The notes under the pieces were generated by a model. The model searched no databases. It saw only the letters and a program-made list of their open reading frames with translations, and had not been told where the DNA came from. Positions 35,635 to 45,187 of a stretch of DNA of 64,000 bases are shown piece after piece. The DNA comes from Bosea vestrisii (GTDB lineage: Bacteria > Pseudomonadota > Alphaproteobacteria > Rhizobiales > Beijerinckiaceae), in assembly GCF_030144325.1 (NCBI RefSeq), contig NZ_CP126307.1:248001-312000 (forward strand), written 5' to 3'. Numbering within the stretch: position 1 is the first letter of the stretch; every line of letters begins with the position of its first letter. Both the position numbers and the translations under genes were made by a program.

Positions 35635-37116
35635 ATGAGCTTCACCGTGCTGACCGCCGAGTTCGCGCATGAGAGCAACACCTTCAGCCGTTGCCCGGCC
35701 GACTACGCCGCCTTCCAGGACCGCGGCTTCGCCCTGGGCGAGGCCGCGATCGCGGCGCGCGGGGAGGCCAACACGTCGATCGCCGGATTTCTCGATATCG
35801 GCCGCCCAGCCGGCTGGCGGGTGATCCATGCGATCAGCGCCTCCGCCCAGCCATCGGGCCCAGTGACGCGCGACGCCTATGACCGCATTGCCGGCGTGAT
35901 CGTGGAGGCGGCGAAGGCTCACGCCGGATCGATCGACGGTGTCCTGCTCGGCCTGCACGGCGCCATGGTCACCGAGTTCTGCGAGGACGGCGAAGGCGAG
36001 CTCCTGGAGCGGCTGCGCACCGTCCTCGGCACGGACGTGCCGATCGGGATCACGCTCGACCCGCATGCCAACGTCACCCGCAAGATGACCGATCTCGCCG
36101 ACATCGTCGTCTCTTACAAGACCTATCCGCATGTCGATATCCGCGAGACCGGCCGCCTCGCCGCCGGCATCATGCAGCGCACGCTCGCCGGCGAGATCAG
36201 ACCGGTGACACTGCGCGTCGATCGGCCGATGCTGGAAGAGGTCAATGGCGGGCGCACGGATATCGGCCCGATGGTCGAGCGCATCGCCAAGGCCAAGGCC
36301 TATGAGAAGGAGCCGGACGTCTTCGCCGTCAGCGTCAATGGCGGCTTCGGAAATGCCGATATCGCCGAGGTCGGCCCGACCGTGCTCGTCACCTGCCAGG
36401 GGGATCACGAGCGCCATCGCGCCTTCGCCGACGCGCTCGCCGAGGATATGTGGCAGCGCCGCTTCGAGGTGATCACGCCCTTCCTGTCGGTCGAGGACGC
36501 TGTCGCGGAGGCCGCGTCCTACACCGGGAGTTCGGGGCCGCTGATCATCGCCGACTATGCCGACAACCCCGGCGGCGGCGGCTATGGCGACGCGACCGAA
36601 TTGCTGCGCGGCATGATCGCGGCCGATCTCGACGACGCCTGCTTCGGACCGATCGTCGATCCGGAAGCGGCGGCCGAGCTACGTCGCGGCAAGCCCGGCA
36701 CGACGATCTCGGTCAGGCTCGGCGGCAAGGTCGATCCGGAGATCGGCGGCGGCCCGCTTTCGCTCACGGGCACGCTCGTCAGCGTCAGCGACGGCGACTA
36801 TGTCGGCGATGGCCCGATGCTAGGAGGCCTGCATGCCAGCTGGGGACCGTGCGCGGTGCTCCGCGTCGGCGGGATCGAGATCCTCGTCACCACCCTTCGC
36901 GCCCAGATGAACGACCTGCAGCAGTTCCGCGCCTTCGGCATCGATCCGGCCGCCAAGCGGGTGGTCGGCCTGAAGTCGATGCAGCATTTCCGGGCCGCCT
37001 TCGAGCCGATCGCCGGCAAGGTGATCGTCTGCGACAGCGGGGCGCTCTGCACGCCGGACCTTAGCAAGCTGCCCTATCGACGGGCCAGGCGTCCGATCTT
37101 CCCGCTCGACAGATGA
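35635..37116 (+). CDS. M81 family metallopeptidase (MlrC-like)
   Basis: A 493-aa protein matching the MlrC/M81 group first known from microcystin degradation. Motifs: TAEFAHESNTFSRCPADY at the N-terminus, GLHGAMVTEFCEDGEGELL, TLDPHANVTRKM and the central ADNPGGGGYGDATELLR. Zinc ligands are expected among the His/Asp of these segments. Many bacteria carry M81 genes beside peptide-type ABC transporters and their physiological substrates are unknown. ATG 35635 follows GAGAGGAACGCC, 34 bases after dppC, so it is the last gene of this operon. Confidence 0.9.
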   Translation: MSFTVLTAEFAHESNTFSRCPADYAAFQDRGFALGEAAIAARGEANTSIAGFLDIGRPAGWRVIHAISASAQPSGPVTRDAYDRIAGVIVEAAKAHAGSIDGVLLGLHGAMVTEFCEDGEGELLERLRTVLGTDVPIGITLDPHANVTRKMTDLADIVVSYKTYPHVDIRETGRLAAGIMQRTLAGEIRPVTLRVDRPMLEEVNGGRTDIGPMVERIAKAKAYEKEPDVFAVSVNGGFGNADIAEVGPTVLVTCQGDHERHRAFADALAEDMWQRRFEVITPFLSVEDAVAEAASYTGSSGPLIIADYADNPGGGGYGDATELLRGMIAADLDDACFGPIVDPEAAAELRRGKPGTTISVRLGGKVDPEIGGGPLSLTGTLVSVSDGDYVGDGPMLGGLHASWGPCAVLRVGGIEILVTTLRAQMNDLQQFRAFGIDPAAKRVVGLKSMQHFRAAFEPIAGKVIVCDSGALCTPDLSKLPYRRARRPIFPLDR

Positions 37117-37179
37117 CGACGGGACAGCCGACCACTCCAGTCCATAGGCGCATAGTGTTGACGGGTTTCTGCGCCGGCT

Positions 37180-37201
37180 CTGCCGCTTCAGGAAGCGGCA
37201 G
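37180..37201. terminator. Terminator-like perfect hairpin between convergent genes
   Basis: CTGCCGCTTC (37180-37189) and GAAGCGGCAG (37192-37201) form a perfect inverted repeat with a tight loop, between the M81 peptidase and CoxL genes. There is no clear T-tract on either side. Confidence 0.5.
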
Positions 37202-37210
37202 TCCACGGGC

Positions 37211-39573
37211 TTAGGTCACGGATTCGATCCCCGACTGAACCGCCCGCCAGACCGCCTGAGGTGTCGCAGGCATGTCCAGATGCTTGATGCCATACGGCGC
37301 CAGGGCGTCGACGACTGCGTTCATGACCGAAGGCAGCGAGCCGGCGCAACCGGCTTCGCCGCACCCTTTGGCGCCGACCCGATTATTCTGGGTCGGCACA
37401 CCCCGGCTCACGAATGAGAAGAAGGGGACGTCCGCCGCCCGAGGCAAAGCGTAGTCCATATAGGACCCCGTGAGGAGCTGGCCGCTGTCATCATAGACCG
37501 TCCGCTCGAACAGTGCCTGGCCGATCCCCTGGACAACGCCGCCATGGAGCTGCCCTTCGACGATCATCGGGTTCACCACGGTTCCGAAGTCATTGATCAT
37601 GACATAGCGCGCGACCTCGACATGTCCGGTCTCGGGATCGATCTCGACCTCGGCGATGTGACAGCCATTGGGATAGGCCGAAGGCGCTGCCTTGAAGACA
37701 TGATCCACGTCGAGCGACTGTGGCAGGTCGGGCGGCACCGCGGTGCCACCACGCAGCCTGGCCGCGATGTCCATGATCGCGACCGAGCGGTCGGTACCGA
37801 TGACGGTGAACCGGCCATTCGCGAACTCGATATCGGCGGCATTGGTCTCGAGGAAATGACCGGCGAGCAGCTTGCCCTTTTCGATGACGAGCTCGCTCGC
37901 CTCGATGACCGCCGAGCCGCTCGCCATCAGCGATTTCGAGCCGCCCGTGCCTCCCCGGCGATCAGCCGGTCGCTGTCGCCCTGTACGAGCCTGATTGCCT
38001 CGAAGGGGACGCCAAGCTGGCTGGTGAGGAGCTGGGCGAAGGGCGTCCAATGTCCCTGGCCGTAATCGAGCGTGCCGGTGACGATGCTCACGCTGCCGTC
38101 CGGCTCGAAATGGATTCCGCCCATTTCGTTCGTCGGTGGCGCCGTCACCTCAAGATAGCAGCCGATACCGCGCCCGCGCAGCAAGCCCGCCTTCCGGCTC
38201 GCCCGCAGTCGCCCGGCATATCCCTTCCAGTCCGACGCTTCGAGGGCCCGTTCGAACAGGGCCGGGAAATCGCCGCTGTCGTAGATCGTCCCCACCGGCG
38301 TGGCCCAGGGCAGCTTGGCAGGCGGGATCAGGTTGCGCCGCCGCAGGCTCGCGCTGTCGATGCCCATGTCGCGGGCCGCCGTATCGATCAGGCGCTCCAT
38401 GAAATAGTTGCCCTCCGGACGACCCGCGCCGCGATAGGCGCCGATTGGCGGGGTATTTGTCACCGCACACCGCGTCCGGACCTCGACGAGCGGTGTCCGG
38501 TACATCCCGACGGAGTTCTTCCCGATATTCGCCGTCGGCATCATGGCGCCGACCGGAGTGAGATAGGCGCCCATGTTGGCGACGCCGGTGAAGCGCGTCG
38601 CAAGGAAACGGCCGCGGGCGTCGAGGGCCAGCTCGGCCTCGAAAACCATGTCGCGCCCATGATGGTCCGAGACAAAGCTCTCCGATCGTTGATCGGTCCA
38701 TTTGACCGGCCGCTTCAACATGCGGGCTGCGTGGAGGAGCGTGACATATTCGGGGAACACGGAGGCCTTCATGCCGAACGAGCCGCCGACATGACCTGTG
38801 ACCAGGCGCAGCTCCGCAGGCTTCACCCCCATGGCCGCGGCCAGATTGTTGCGCATGCCGAAGGCGCCCTGGCTCGGCGCGTGCAGCGTGTAGCGCTTCG
38901 ACTTGCCATCGAAGCTCGCAATGGCGCTGCGCGGCTCGATCGGATTGACCACGACGCGGTTGTTGACGATCCGCACCCGGGCGATGTGCGCGGCTTCGGC
39001 GAAGGCCGCAGCGACCTTCTCGCCGTCGCCGGACTGGAAATCGACGATCAGATTGCCAGCGACATCGTCATAGAGTTGCGGGGCGTCGGCCCGGAGCGCC
39101 TGCTCCGCATCGGTGACGGCAGGCAGGACATCGATGTCGAGCCTGATCGCCTCCGCAGCGTTGCGGGCCTGATCGGCGGTGCGGGCGACCACCATCGCGA
39201 CGGGGTCGCCGACGAAGCGGACCTTGTCGGCCGCGAGCGCCGCCCGCTGGGGCCTTTTCATCGGCGCGCCATCGCGGCCTGGCACCGCGATCGGCGTCGC
39301 GATCGCGTTGTAACCGTGGCCGTCGAGGTCGGCCGCGGTGTAGATCGCGACGACGCCCTTCATCGCGTGGGCCTCTGACATATCGAGGCCACGCAGATGG
39401 CCATGCGCATGAGGGCTGCGGACGAAGGCGGCGAAGAGCTGCCGCTCGACGCTGAGATCGTCGGTGTAGCGCCCGTGCCCCTGCACGAGGATCGCATCCT
39501 CTCGGCGCGGCACAGGTTGACCGATCCCGACCGAGGCCATGAGATCGCTGTCACGGGAATCGCTATGGTTCAT
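37211..39573 (-). pseudogene. Molybdopterin-binding xanthine dehydrogenase family large subunit (CoxL-like, form II), frameshifted
   Basis: The large molybdenum subunit of an aerobic CO-dehydrogenase/xanthine-dehydrogenase-type hydroxylase. Frame one (from 39573 or 39540) has GQPVPRREDAILVQGHGRYT, GHVGGSFGMKASVFPEY and AYRGAGRPEGNYF, the AYRGAGR loop of form II enzymes rather than AYXCSFR of true CO dehydrogenase. It stops after DSDRLIAG; the other frame continues GGTGGSKSLMASGSAVIE and ends with GAKGCGEAGCAGSLPSV, the conserved Glu region. The break is a CCCC run at 37953-37956, one base too few. Corrected length 787 aa. No CoxM (FAD) or CoxS (2Fe-2S) genes are adjacent. Confidence 0.87.
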
Positions 39574-39776
39574 CGAGGACCGGCCGTGGGCAAACAAGAC
39601 AGGGACATCAGGATCACCTTGATAGGGCGGCAGTCCGATCCGCTGAAAGAGCGCCGACTGCAGCCCCGCCCAGCGCCCAGCGGTTGCGAAACGCGCTGAC
39701 TGAGCCTGCATAGTCGTCAGCGCATGGCGGCTCGTTGCTGCGCAGACCGGACGAACGGAACGGAACAGGTGTCCTG

Positions 39777-40793
39777 ATGGGCCTTCGCTTCATCTTCATG
39801 CTCACCCGCAACGACCGGACGGTCGGCGATGCGATGGAGCAGCTTCGGACGGCTCTGGCTCTGGGAGTCCGGCATATCGGCTTCAAGGACATCGGCCTGC
39901 CGCTCGACACGCTGAAAGCGCTCAACTCAGCCATCAGGGCTGGCGGCGCGACGTCCTATCTCGAGGTCGTTTCGCTCGATCGCGACAGCGAGATCGCATC
40001 GGCAAGAGCTGCGGTCGAGATCGGCATCGACATTCTCCTTGGCGGGACGAGGGTCGACGACGTGCTGCCGATCATTGCCGGCACCACGATCCAGTACTGC
40101 CCCTTCCCGGGCACGATCTCCGGACATCCGAGTGTGCTGGAGGGCAGCATCGGCGAAATCGTCGCCAGCGCGCAGGCCATGGCCGCACGCGACGGGGTGC
40201 ACGGCCTCGATCTCCTGGCCTACCGCTCGCACGAGAACGTCCCGGCGCTTATCGAAGCCGTCTGCTCGGCGGTATCGAAACCGGTCTATGTCGCCGGATC
40301 GATCGACACCCCTGGCCGCATCGAAGCCTTGAAGCAGGCCGGGGCGGCCGGTTTCACCATTGGCACGGCCGCACTCGATGGAAAGTATCCGGCCGATGGC
40401 AGCGATGTGCCAAGCCAGCTGAAGACGATCATCCGTGACGTCGCGTTGCTCAACCGGCACATCTCGCCGTTCCGCAAGGAGAATTTGGAGAGCGCTTTCG
40501 GACGATTTTCCGACAGCTGGCCCCCTCGGCTTGCCGCATCTGTCAACAATCTGCAGATCAAGCTCGCGAAATTCGAGGGCGAGGCCGGCTGGCATTTCAA
40601 CAGCCGCGAGGACGAGGTCTTCTTCGTTCACAAGGGCCGGCTGGTGATGAAGTTCCGTGACCGCGACGAGATCATCGGGGAAGGGGAGTTCATCGTCGTG
40701 CCGCACGGCGTCGAACGTTGTCCGACCGCACTCGAAGAGGTCTGCGAAGTCGTCGTGCTCGAGATCGGCACGGTAACCGCCACCTCTCAATAG
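39777..40793 (+). CDS. TIM-barrel protein fused to a C-terminal cupin
   Basis: A 338-aa protein in one open frame. Residues ~1-230 look like a phosphate-binding-type TIM barrel (RFIFMLTRNDRTVGDAMEQL, then VRHIGFKDIGLP; YVAGSIDTPGRIEALKQAGA; GFTIGTAALDGKYP). Residues ~240-335 are a complete small cupin (IKLAKFEGEAGWHFNSREDE, VFFVHKGRLVMKFRDRDEII, GEFIVVPHGVERCPTA), which is normally a stand-alone ~115-aa protein. ATG 39777 (MGLRFIFML) is chosen. It diverges from the CoxL gene. Neither half has a certain function; a fusion suggests a sugar or phosphosugar epimerase/isomerase-like role, but that is speculation. Confidence 0.68.
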   Translation: MGLRFIFMLTRNDRTVGDAMEQLRTALALGVRHIGFKDIGLPLDTLKALNSAIRAGGATSYLEVVSLDRDSEIASARAAVEIGIDILLGGTRVDDVLPIIAGTTIQYCPFPGTISGHPSVLEGSIGEIVASAQAMAARDGVHGLDLLAYRSHENVPALIEAVCSAVSKPVYVAGSIDTPGRIEALKQAGAAGFTIGTAALDGKYPADGSDVPSQLKTIIRDVALLNRHISPFRKENLESAFGRFSDSWPPRLAASVNNLQIKLAKFEGEAGWHFNSREDEVFFVHKGRLVMKFRDRDEIIGEGEFIVVPHGVERCPTALEEVCEVVVLEIGTVTATSQ

Positions 40794-40998
40794 GACGGAT
40801 TTCCCCTCTCGCTCGGATTGCTCGGCACTCGGGCCTCTTTTTCAGTACAAACGGAAGATGCGAGGCGGCAAGCTAAGCAAATCCGAGCCGCTCGCCATTC
40901 GCGAACGGCGCGTGAAAATCGCGCCTTATCGGCCTGCAAACCCGGAGCGATCTGACAAGGCCCGCGCCCTGGATGTAAGGCATCGATTGTCGCGCAGG

Positions 40999-41014
40999 GT
41001 TCTTAATAAAGAAC
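40999..41014. promoter_or_regulatory. Palindromic operator candidate, site 1
   Basis: GTTCTT (40999-41004) and AAGAAC (41009-41014), spacer AATA. Same half-sites and spacing as site 2, 159 bp away, in the upstream region of the LivK gene. Confidence 0.55.
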
Positions 41015-41157
41015 ATTCCGCAGGCGGCCAATATCATCGGCGCTGACGAAGCCCACAATGTCAGCTAGATCTCTCTGCTGTATGCCCAAGGGCACGGCAT
41101 TCGAGGATGGTTTTTCTCTTCCGCAACGAATGGAGAGATTCACGTTCCATCTGGGAT

Positions 41158-41173
41158 GTTCTTTTGAAAGAAC
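41158..41173. promoter_or_regulatory. Palindromic operator candidate, site 2
   Basis: GTTCTT (41158-41163) and AAGAAC (41168-41173), spacer TTGA; the pairing extends to 7 bp arms (GTTCTTT/AAAGAAC). It lies ~90 bases upstream of the LivK start, close to where a promoter is expected. Confidence 0.55.
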
Positions 41174-41261
41174 GTTTCATTGACCCGACCGCGAGCGCTG
41201 GAGCACTCTAAGGAGGATAGCAAATGCCGCTGAAAGGCGGCCAGAGCACCGGAGCAGCATC

Positions 41262-42419
41262 ATGATCAGCCGTCGCGCGCTCACGCGCTCCGTGGTTACC
41301 ATCCTCATTCTGGCGTCTGTTCCGGGCGCGCTTTTCGCCGCAGAGCCAACCGGTGAGCCGATCCTGCTCGGTGTCAGCGGACCCCTGACCGGGCCGAACG
41401 CGCAATACGGAGCGCAGTGGAAGCAGGGCTTCGACCTCGCGCTCGACCAGATCAACGGCGCCGGCGGAATCAAGGGCCGGCCGCTGCGCTACGTCTTCGA
41501 GGACACACAGAGCGACCCGAAGCAGACCGTCGCGGTCGCCCAGAAATTCGTCGCCGACAAGCGCATCGTCGCCGAGCTCGGTGATTTCGCCAGCCCGGCC
41601 TCGATGGCGGCGTCACCGATCTATCAGCGCGCCGGCTTGGTCCAGTTCGGCTTTACCAATTCGCATCCGAACTTCACCAAGATGGGCGACTTCATCTGGA
41701 GCAATTCGGTCAGCCAGGCCGACGAGCAGCCGTTGAATGCGACCTACGTCGTCAACAAGGTCGGCTTGAAGCGAATCGCGATCCTGTTCCTGAACACCGA
41801 CTGGGGCCGCACCAGCAAGGACCATTTCGCCGCTACGGCCAAGGAGCTGGGCGCCGAGGTCGTCGCCGCCGAAGGCTACCAGCCCGACGAGAAGGACTTC
41901 CGCTCAACGCTGGTGCGTGTGCGCGACGCCAAGCCAGACGGGCTTTTCCTGGTTTCCTATTATGCCGATGGTGCCCTCATCGTCCGCCAGGCCCGCCAGA
42001 CCGGCGTCACCGTTCCGATCGCCGCGTCGAGCTCGATCTATTCGCCGAAGTTCATCGAACTCGGCGCCGAGGCCTCGGAAGGCGTCTTCACCAATGCGCG
42101 CTTCTTCCCGGAGGATCCGCGCCCCGAGGTTCAGACCTTCGTCACCGCGTTCCAGGCCAAGTACGGCAAGGAGCCCGACGCCTTCAACGCCTATGCCTAC
42201 GACACCGTGGTTCTCTTCGGCCAGGTGCTGCGCGAGGCGCCGAACCTGGACCGCACCACGATCCGGGACACGCTGGCCAAGGTGAAGGACGTGCCGAGCG
42301 TGGTCTATGGCAAGGCCACCTTCAACACCGAGACGCGCCGTATCCTGGGCGCCCAGAGCGCCCAGCTCGTCGTGCGTAACGGACGCTTCACGCTGTGGGA
42401 TGGGGTGAAGACGAACTGA
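41262..42419 (+). CDS. LIV-type ABC transporter substrate-binding protein
   Basis: A 385-aa periplasmic binding protein with signal peptide MISRRALTRSVVTILILASV. Family motifs: ILLGVSGPLTGPNAQYGAQW, DQINGAGGIKGRPLRYVFED, AELGDFASPASMAASPIYQR and EPDAFNAYAYDTVVLF. First gene of a plus-strand operon that continues through permease, ATPases, a glyoxalase-like protein and the monooxygenase/CMD genes up to 50061. The ligand is probably the compound that the downstream monooxygenases attack; not an ordinary branched-chain amino acid by context. Confidence 0.9.
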   Translation: MISRRALTRSVVTILILASVPGALFAAEPTGEPILLGVSGPLTGPNAQYGAQWKQGFDLALDQINGAGGIKGRPLRYVFEDTQSDPKQTVAVAQKFVADKRIVAELGDFASPASMAASPIYQRAGLVQFGFTNSHPNFTKMGDFIWSNSVSQADEQPLNATYVVNKVGLKRIAILFLNTDWGRTSKDHFAATAKELGAEVVAAEGYQPDEKDFRSTLVRVRDAKPDGLFLVSYYADGALIVRQARQTGVTVPIAASSSIYSPKFIELGAEASEGVFTNARFFPEDPRPEVQTFVTAFQAKYGKEPDAFNAYAYDTVVLFGQVLREAPNLDRTTIRDTLAKVKDVPSVVYGKATFNTETRRILGAQSAQLVVRNGRFTLWDGVKTN

Positions 42420-42435
42420 CGCGTCAGGCCGACCG

Positions 42436-44260
42436 ATGACCTCCTGGTTCGACCACACCGTCAACGGCCTGATCATCGGCAACATCTACGCGTTGCTGGC
42501 GGTCGGCCTCGCGCTGATCTTCGGCGTCAGCCGCCTGATCAACTTTGCGCATGGTTCGGTCTATGTCGTCGGCGCTTATGTCGGCTGGGTCGCAGTCTCC
42601 GTGCTGCATACGCCGTTCCCGGTGACGCTGGCGTTGGTGGTCATGCTCACCGCCGGACTCGGCATCGTGATCGAGCGCTTTGGCATCCGCCCGCTGGCGG
42701 ACGCCCCGCGCATCGCCCCGCTGCTGGCAACCATCGGCCTCAGCTTCGTGCTCGACCAGACCGTGCAGATCCTGTTCAGCCCCGATCCGCGCGCAGTGCC
42801 GATGCAGCTGCCGAACTGGCGCATCGAGATCGGCGGCGGCTCGATCGGCCTGCTCGACCTGCTGATCGGCGGCATTGGTATCAGTGCGGCGGCGGCGCTC
42901 TTCGCCTTTCTCAAGTTGACGAAATGGGGCTGGGCGGTGCGCGCCACGGCGCTCGACCGTGACGCGGCCCGCGCCATGGGCGTCGACGTCGACAAGGTCA
43001 ACATGATCGTCTTCGCCATCGCCTCGGCGCTGGGCGGCGTCGGCGGTGTCCTGGTCGGCATGTACTACAATGTCATCACCCCGACGATGGGCTTCGAGGC
43101 GACGCTTAAGGGCATCGTCGCCGAGGTCGTCGGCGGCGTCGGCAATGTGCCCGGCGCGATCGTCGGCTCGCTGCTGCTCGGCGTGATCGAGAGCTATGGC
43201 GTCGCCTTGCTCGGCACCAGCTATCGCAACCTCTTCGCCTTCATCCTCTTGATCGCAATCCTGGTGCTGCGGCCGAACGGCCTGTTCGCCAGCCGCCGGC
43301 AGCTCCCGCCCGAGCCGATGACCGGGACCTTCGTCGCACCGAGCAAGCCGGTCGCGCTGCCGATCCCGTTCGTCGTTGCAGCCGCTATCTTCTTCATCGC
43401 GCTGCCGCTGCTGATCGACAATGGCTACCTGATCCAGACGCTGACCAATGCCTGGCTCTATGCGCTGCTGGGCCTGAGCCTCACGCTCGTCGCCGGCACG
43501 AGCGGGCAGGTCTCGCTCGGCCACGCCGCATTGCTCGCCATCGGCGGCTATACCTCGGCGCTGCTGGCGTCCGATTTCGGCTGGCCGGTCTGGCTGACGC
43601 TGCTCTGCGGCGGCCTGATGGCGGCAGGGCTCGGCACGCTGCTAGTCTCGCCCGCCTTCCGGCTGCGCGGCCATTACGTCTCGATCGCGACGCTCGGCAT
43701 CGGCGAGATCGTCGCGCTCGTCATCCTGAACTGGGAGAGCGTGACGCATGGGCCGATCGGCGTCGCCGGCATCCCGCCGCTCGAGCTGTTCGGCTATCCG
43801 CTCTACGACACCAATGCGATCTACTGGTTCGCCTTCGCGCTGATGACTGGCCTGGCGCTGCTGCAGCTCCGGCTGCTCGGCTCCCATCTCGGTCGTACGC
43901 TCCGGGCGGTGCGCGATGACGACGTCGCGGCGCGCTCCTTCGGCATCGGCCTCAACCGCTACAAGGGCCTCGCCTTCGCCTTTGGCGGCTTTTTTCGCCG
44001 GCACCAGTGGCGCCTTCACCGCGCATATGTACTCGTTCATCAACCACGAGACCTTCAACACGCAGATCTCGGTGCTGGCGCTGACCATCGCGATCCTCGG
44101 CGGCATGGGCAATGTCGGCGGCGCGATCCTCGGTTCCCTCGCGCTGATCGGCTTGCCCGAGGTGTTCCGGGTCGCGGCCGAGTACCGCATCCTGCTCTAC
44201 GGCATCGCGCTCCTGCTGCTCGTCCGCTTCCGGCCGCAGGGCCTGCTCGGTACGGTCTGA
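42436..44260 (+). pseudogene. Fused LIV-type ABC permease (LivH-LivM), frameshifted near its end
   Basis: One gene joins a LivH-type permease (residues 1-~290, with ALLAVGLALIFGVSRLINFA) to a LivM-type permease (from ~320, with LAGTSGQVSLGHAALLAIGG-like LVAGTSGQVSLGHAALLAIG). The LivH-LivM junction is in frame with no stop, so the fusion itself looks genuine. Near the end the frame breaks: AFAFGGFFAGTSGAFTAHMY continues only after removing one T from the TTTTTT run at 43990-43995; it then ends LVRFRPQGLLGTV at 44260. Without correction the frame runs on into the next gene as a spurious 913-aa ORF. Corrected length 607 aa. Confidence 0.87.
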
Positions 44261-44271
44261 GGAGAAGCGCT

Positions 44272-45177
44272 ATGACTGCTCCCTTTCCGCTTCCGTCCGT
44301 AGAGCCGGCCCGCCCGCTGCTGGAGGTGCGCGGGCTGGTTCGCCGCTTCGGCGGCCTCACCGTCGTCGCCGGTGTCGATCTTTCGATCAGCGAGGGCGAG
44401 CTCGTCAGCGTCATCGGGCCCAATGGCGCCGGCAAGACCACTGCCTTCAACCTGATCAGCGGCCTCGATAGGCCGGACGAAGGCACGATCCGCTTCGACG
44501 GCGCCGACATCACCGGCAAGCCCCCCGAGGCAGTTGCCGCCGCCGGCCTCGCCCGCACCTTCCAGCACGGCCGCGTCTTCGCCAATCTCAGCGTCGCCGA
44601 CAATGTGCTGGTCGGGGCGCATCGCCGGCTGCGTGGGGTGCGCCCGAGTTGGCCGGTGATCGGCCCGCTGGCCGAGCTTGCGCTGGCGCTGATCCGCCCG
44701 CCTTCGGTCAAGGCCGAGGAGGCCGCCTTGCGCACCGAAGTGCGCGAGATCCTGGCGATCTTCGGCGAGCGGCTGCTGCCGCGGATCGACCAGCCAGCCT
44801 ACAGCCTGTCCTACGCCAATCGGCGGCGCCTCGAGATCGCCCGTGCACTCGCTGCAAGGCCGAGGCTGCTGCTGCTCGACGAGCCGACCGCCGGCATGAA
44901 CCCGACCGAGACGGCCGAGATGCTGGAGATCATCGCCGGCCTCAAGGCGCGCGGGCAGGCGATCCTCCTGATCGAGCACAAGCTCGACATGGTGATGCGG
45001 CTTTCCGATCGCGTCGTCGTGTTCGATGACGGCCGCAAGATCGCCGAGGGCTTGCCGCTCGCCGTGCGCAACGACCCGGCGGTGATCGAGGCCTATCTCG
45101 GCCATGGCAGCGTCGGCGGTAACAAGCCGGCGGCAAAGGCTGAATCCCTGGTCCCGCCGGTCGCGGCGACCACGTGA
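44272..45177 (+). CDS. LIV-type ABC transporter ATP-binding protein (LivG-like)
   Basis: A 301-aa ATPase: Walker A GPNGAGKTT, signature region YSLSYANRRRLEIARAL (the LivG form without LSGGQ), Walker B LLLLDEPTAGMNPTETAEML and LLIEHKLDMVM. Start ATG 44272 follows GAGGAGAAGCGC, which separates it from the frameshifted permease upstream. Pairs with the LivF-like ATPase 11 bases downstream. It has a longer tail than usual, about 25 residues rich in Ala/Lys/Val. Confidence 0.9.
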   Translation: MTAPFPLPSVEPARPLLEVRGLVRRFGGLTVVAGVDLSISEGELVSVIGPNGAGKTTAFNLISGLDRPDEGTIRFDGADITGKPPEAVAAAGLARTFQHGRVFANLSVADNVLVGAHRRLRGVRPSWPVIGPLAELALALIRPPSVKAEEAALRTEVREILAIFGERLLPRIDQPAYSLSYANRRRLEIARALAARPRLLLLDEPTAGMNPTETAEMLEIIAGLKARGQAILLIEHKLDMVMRLSDRVVVFDDGRKIAEGLPLAVRNDPAVIEAYLGHGSVGGNKPAAKAESLVPPVAATT

Positions 45178-45187
45178 GGGGGCAGGC

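Larger units (their letters stand above)
40794..41261. other. 468-bp intergenic region with two copies of a palindrome
   Basis: No convincing gene lies here. It is the regulatory region of the LIV-type/monooxygenase operon and contains the two GTTCTT-N4-AAGAAC sites listed separately. Confidence 0.6.

Noticed and set aside
38050..39378. 442-codon plus-strand ORF
   Set aside because: Antisense to the CoxL gene and without recognisable domains.
42436..45177. A single 913-aa LivH-LivM-LivG fusion protein
   Set aside because: The frame between about 43995 and 44270 translates to Arg/His/Pro-rich nonsense; removing one T at 43990-43995 restores LivM ending at 44260, and LivG has its own ribosome site and ATG at 44272.
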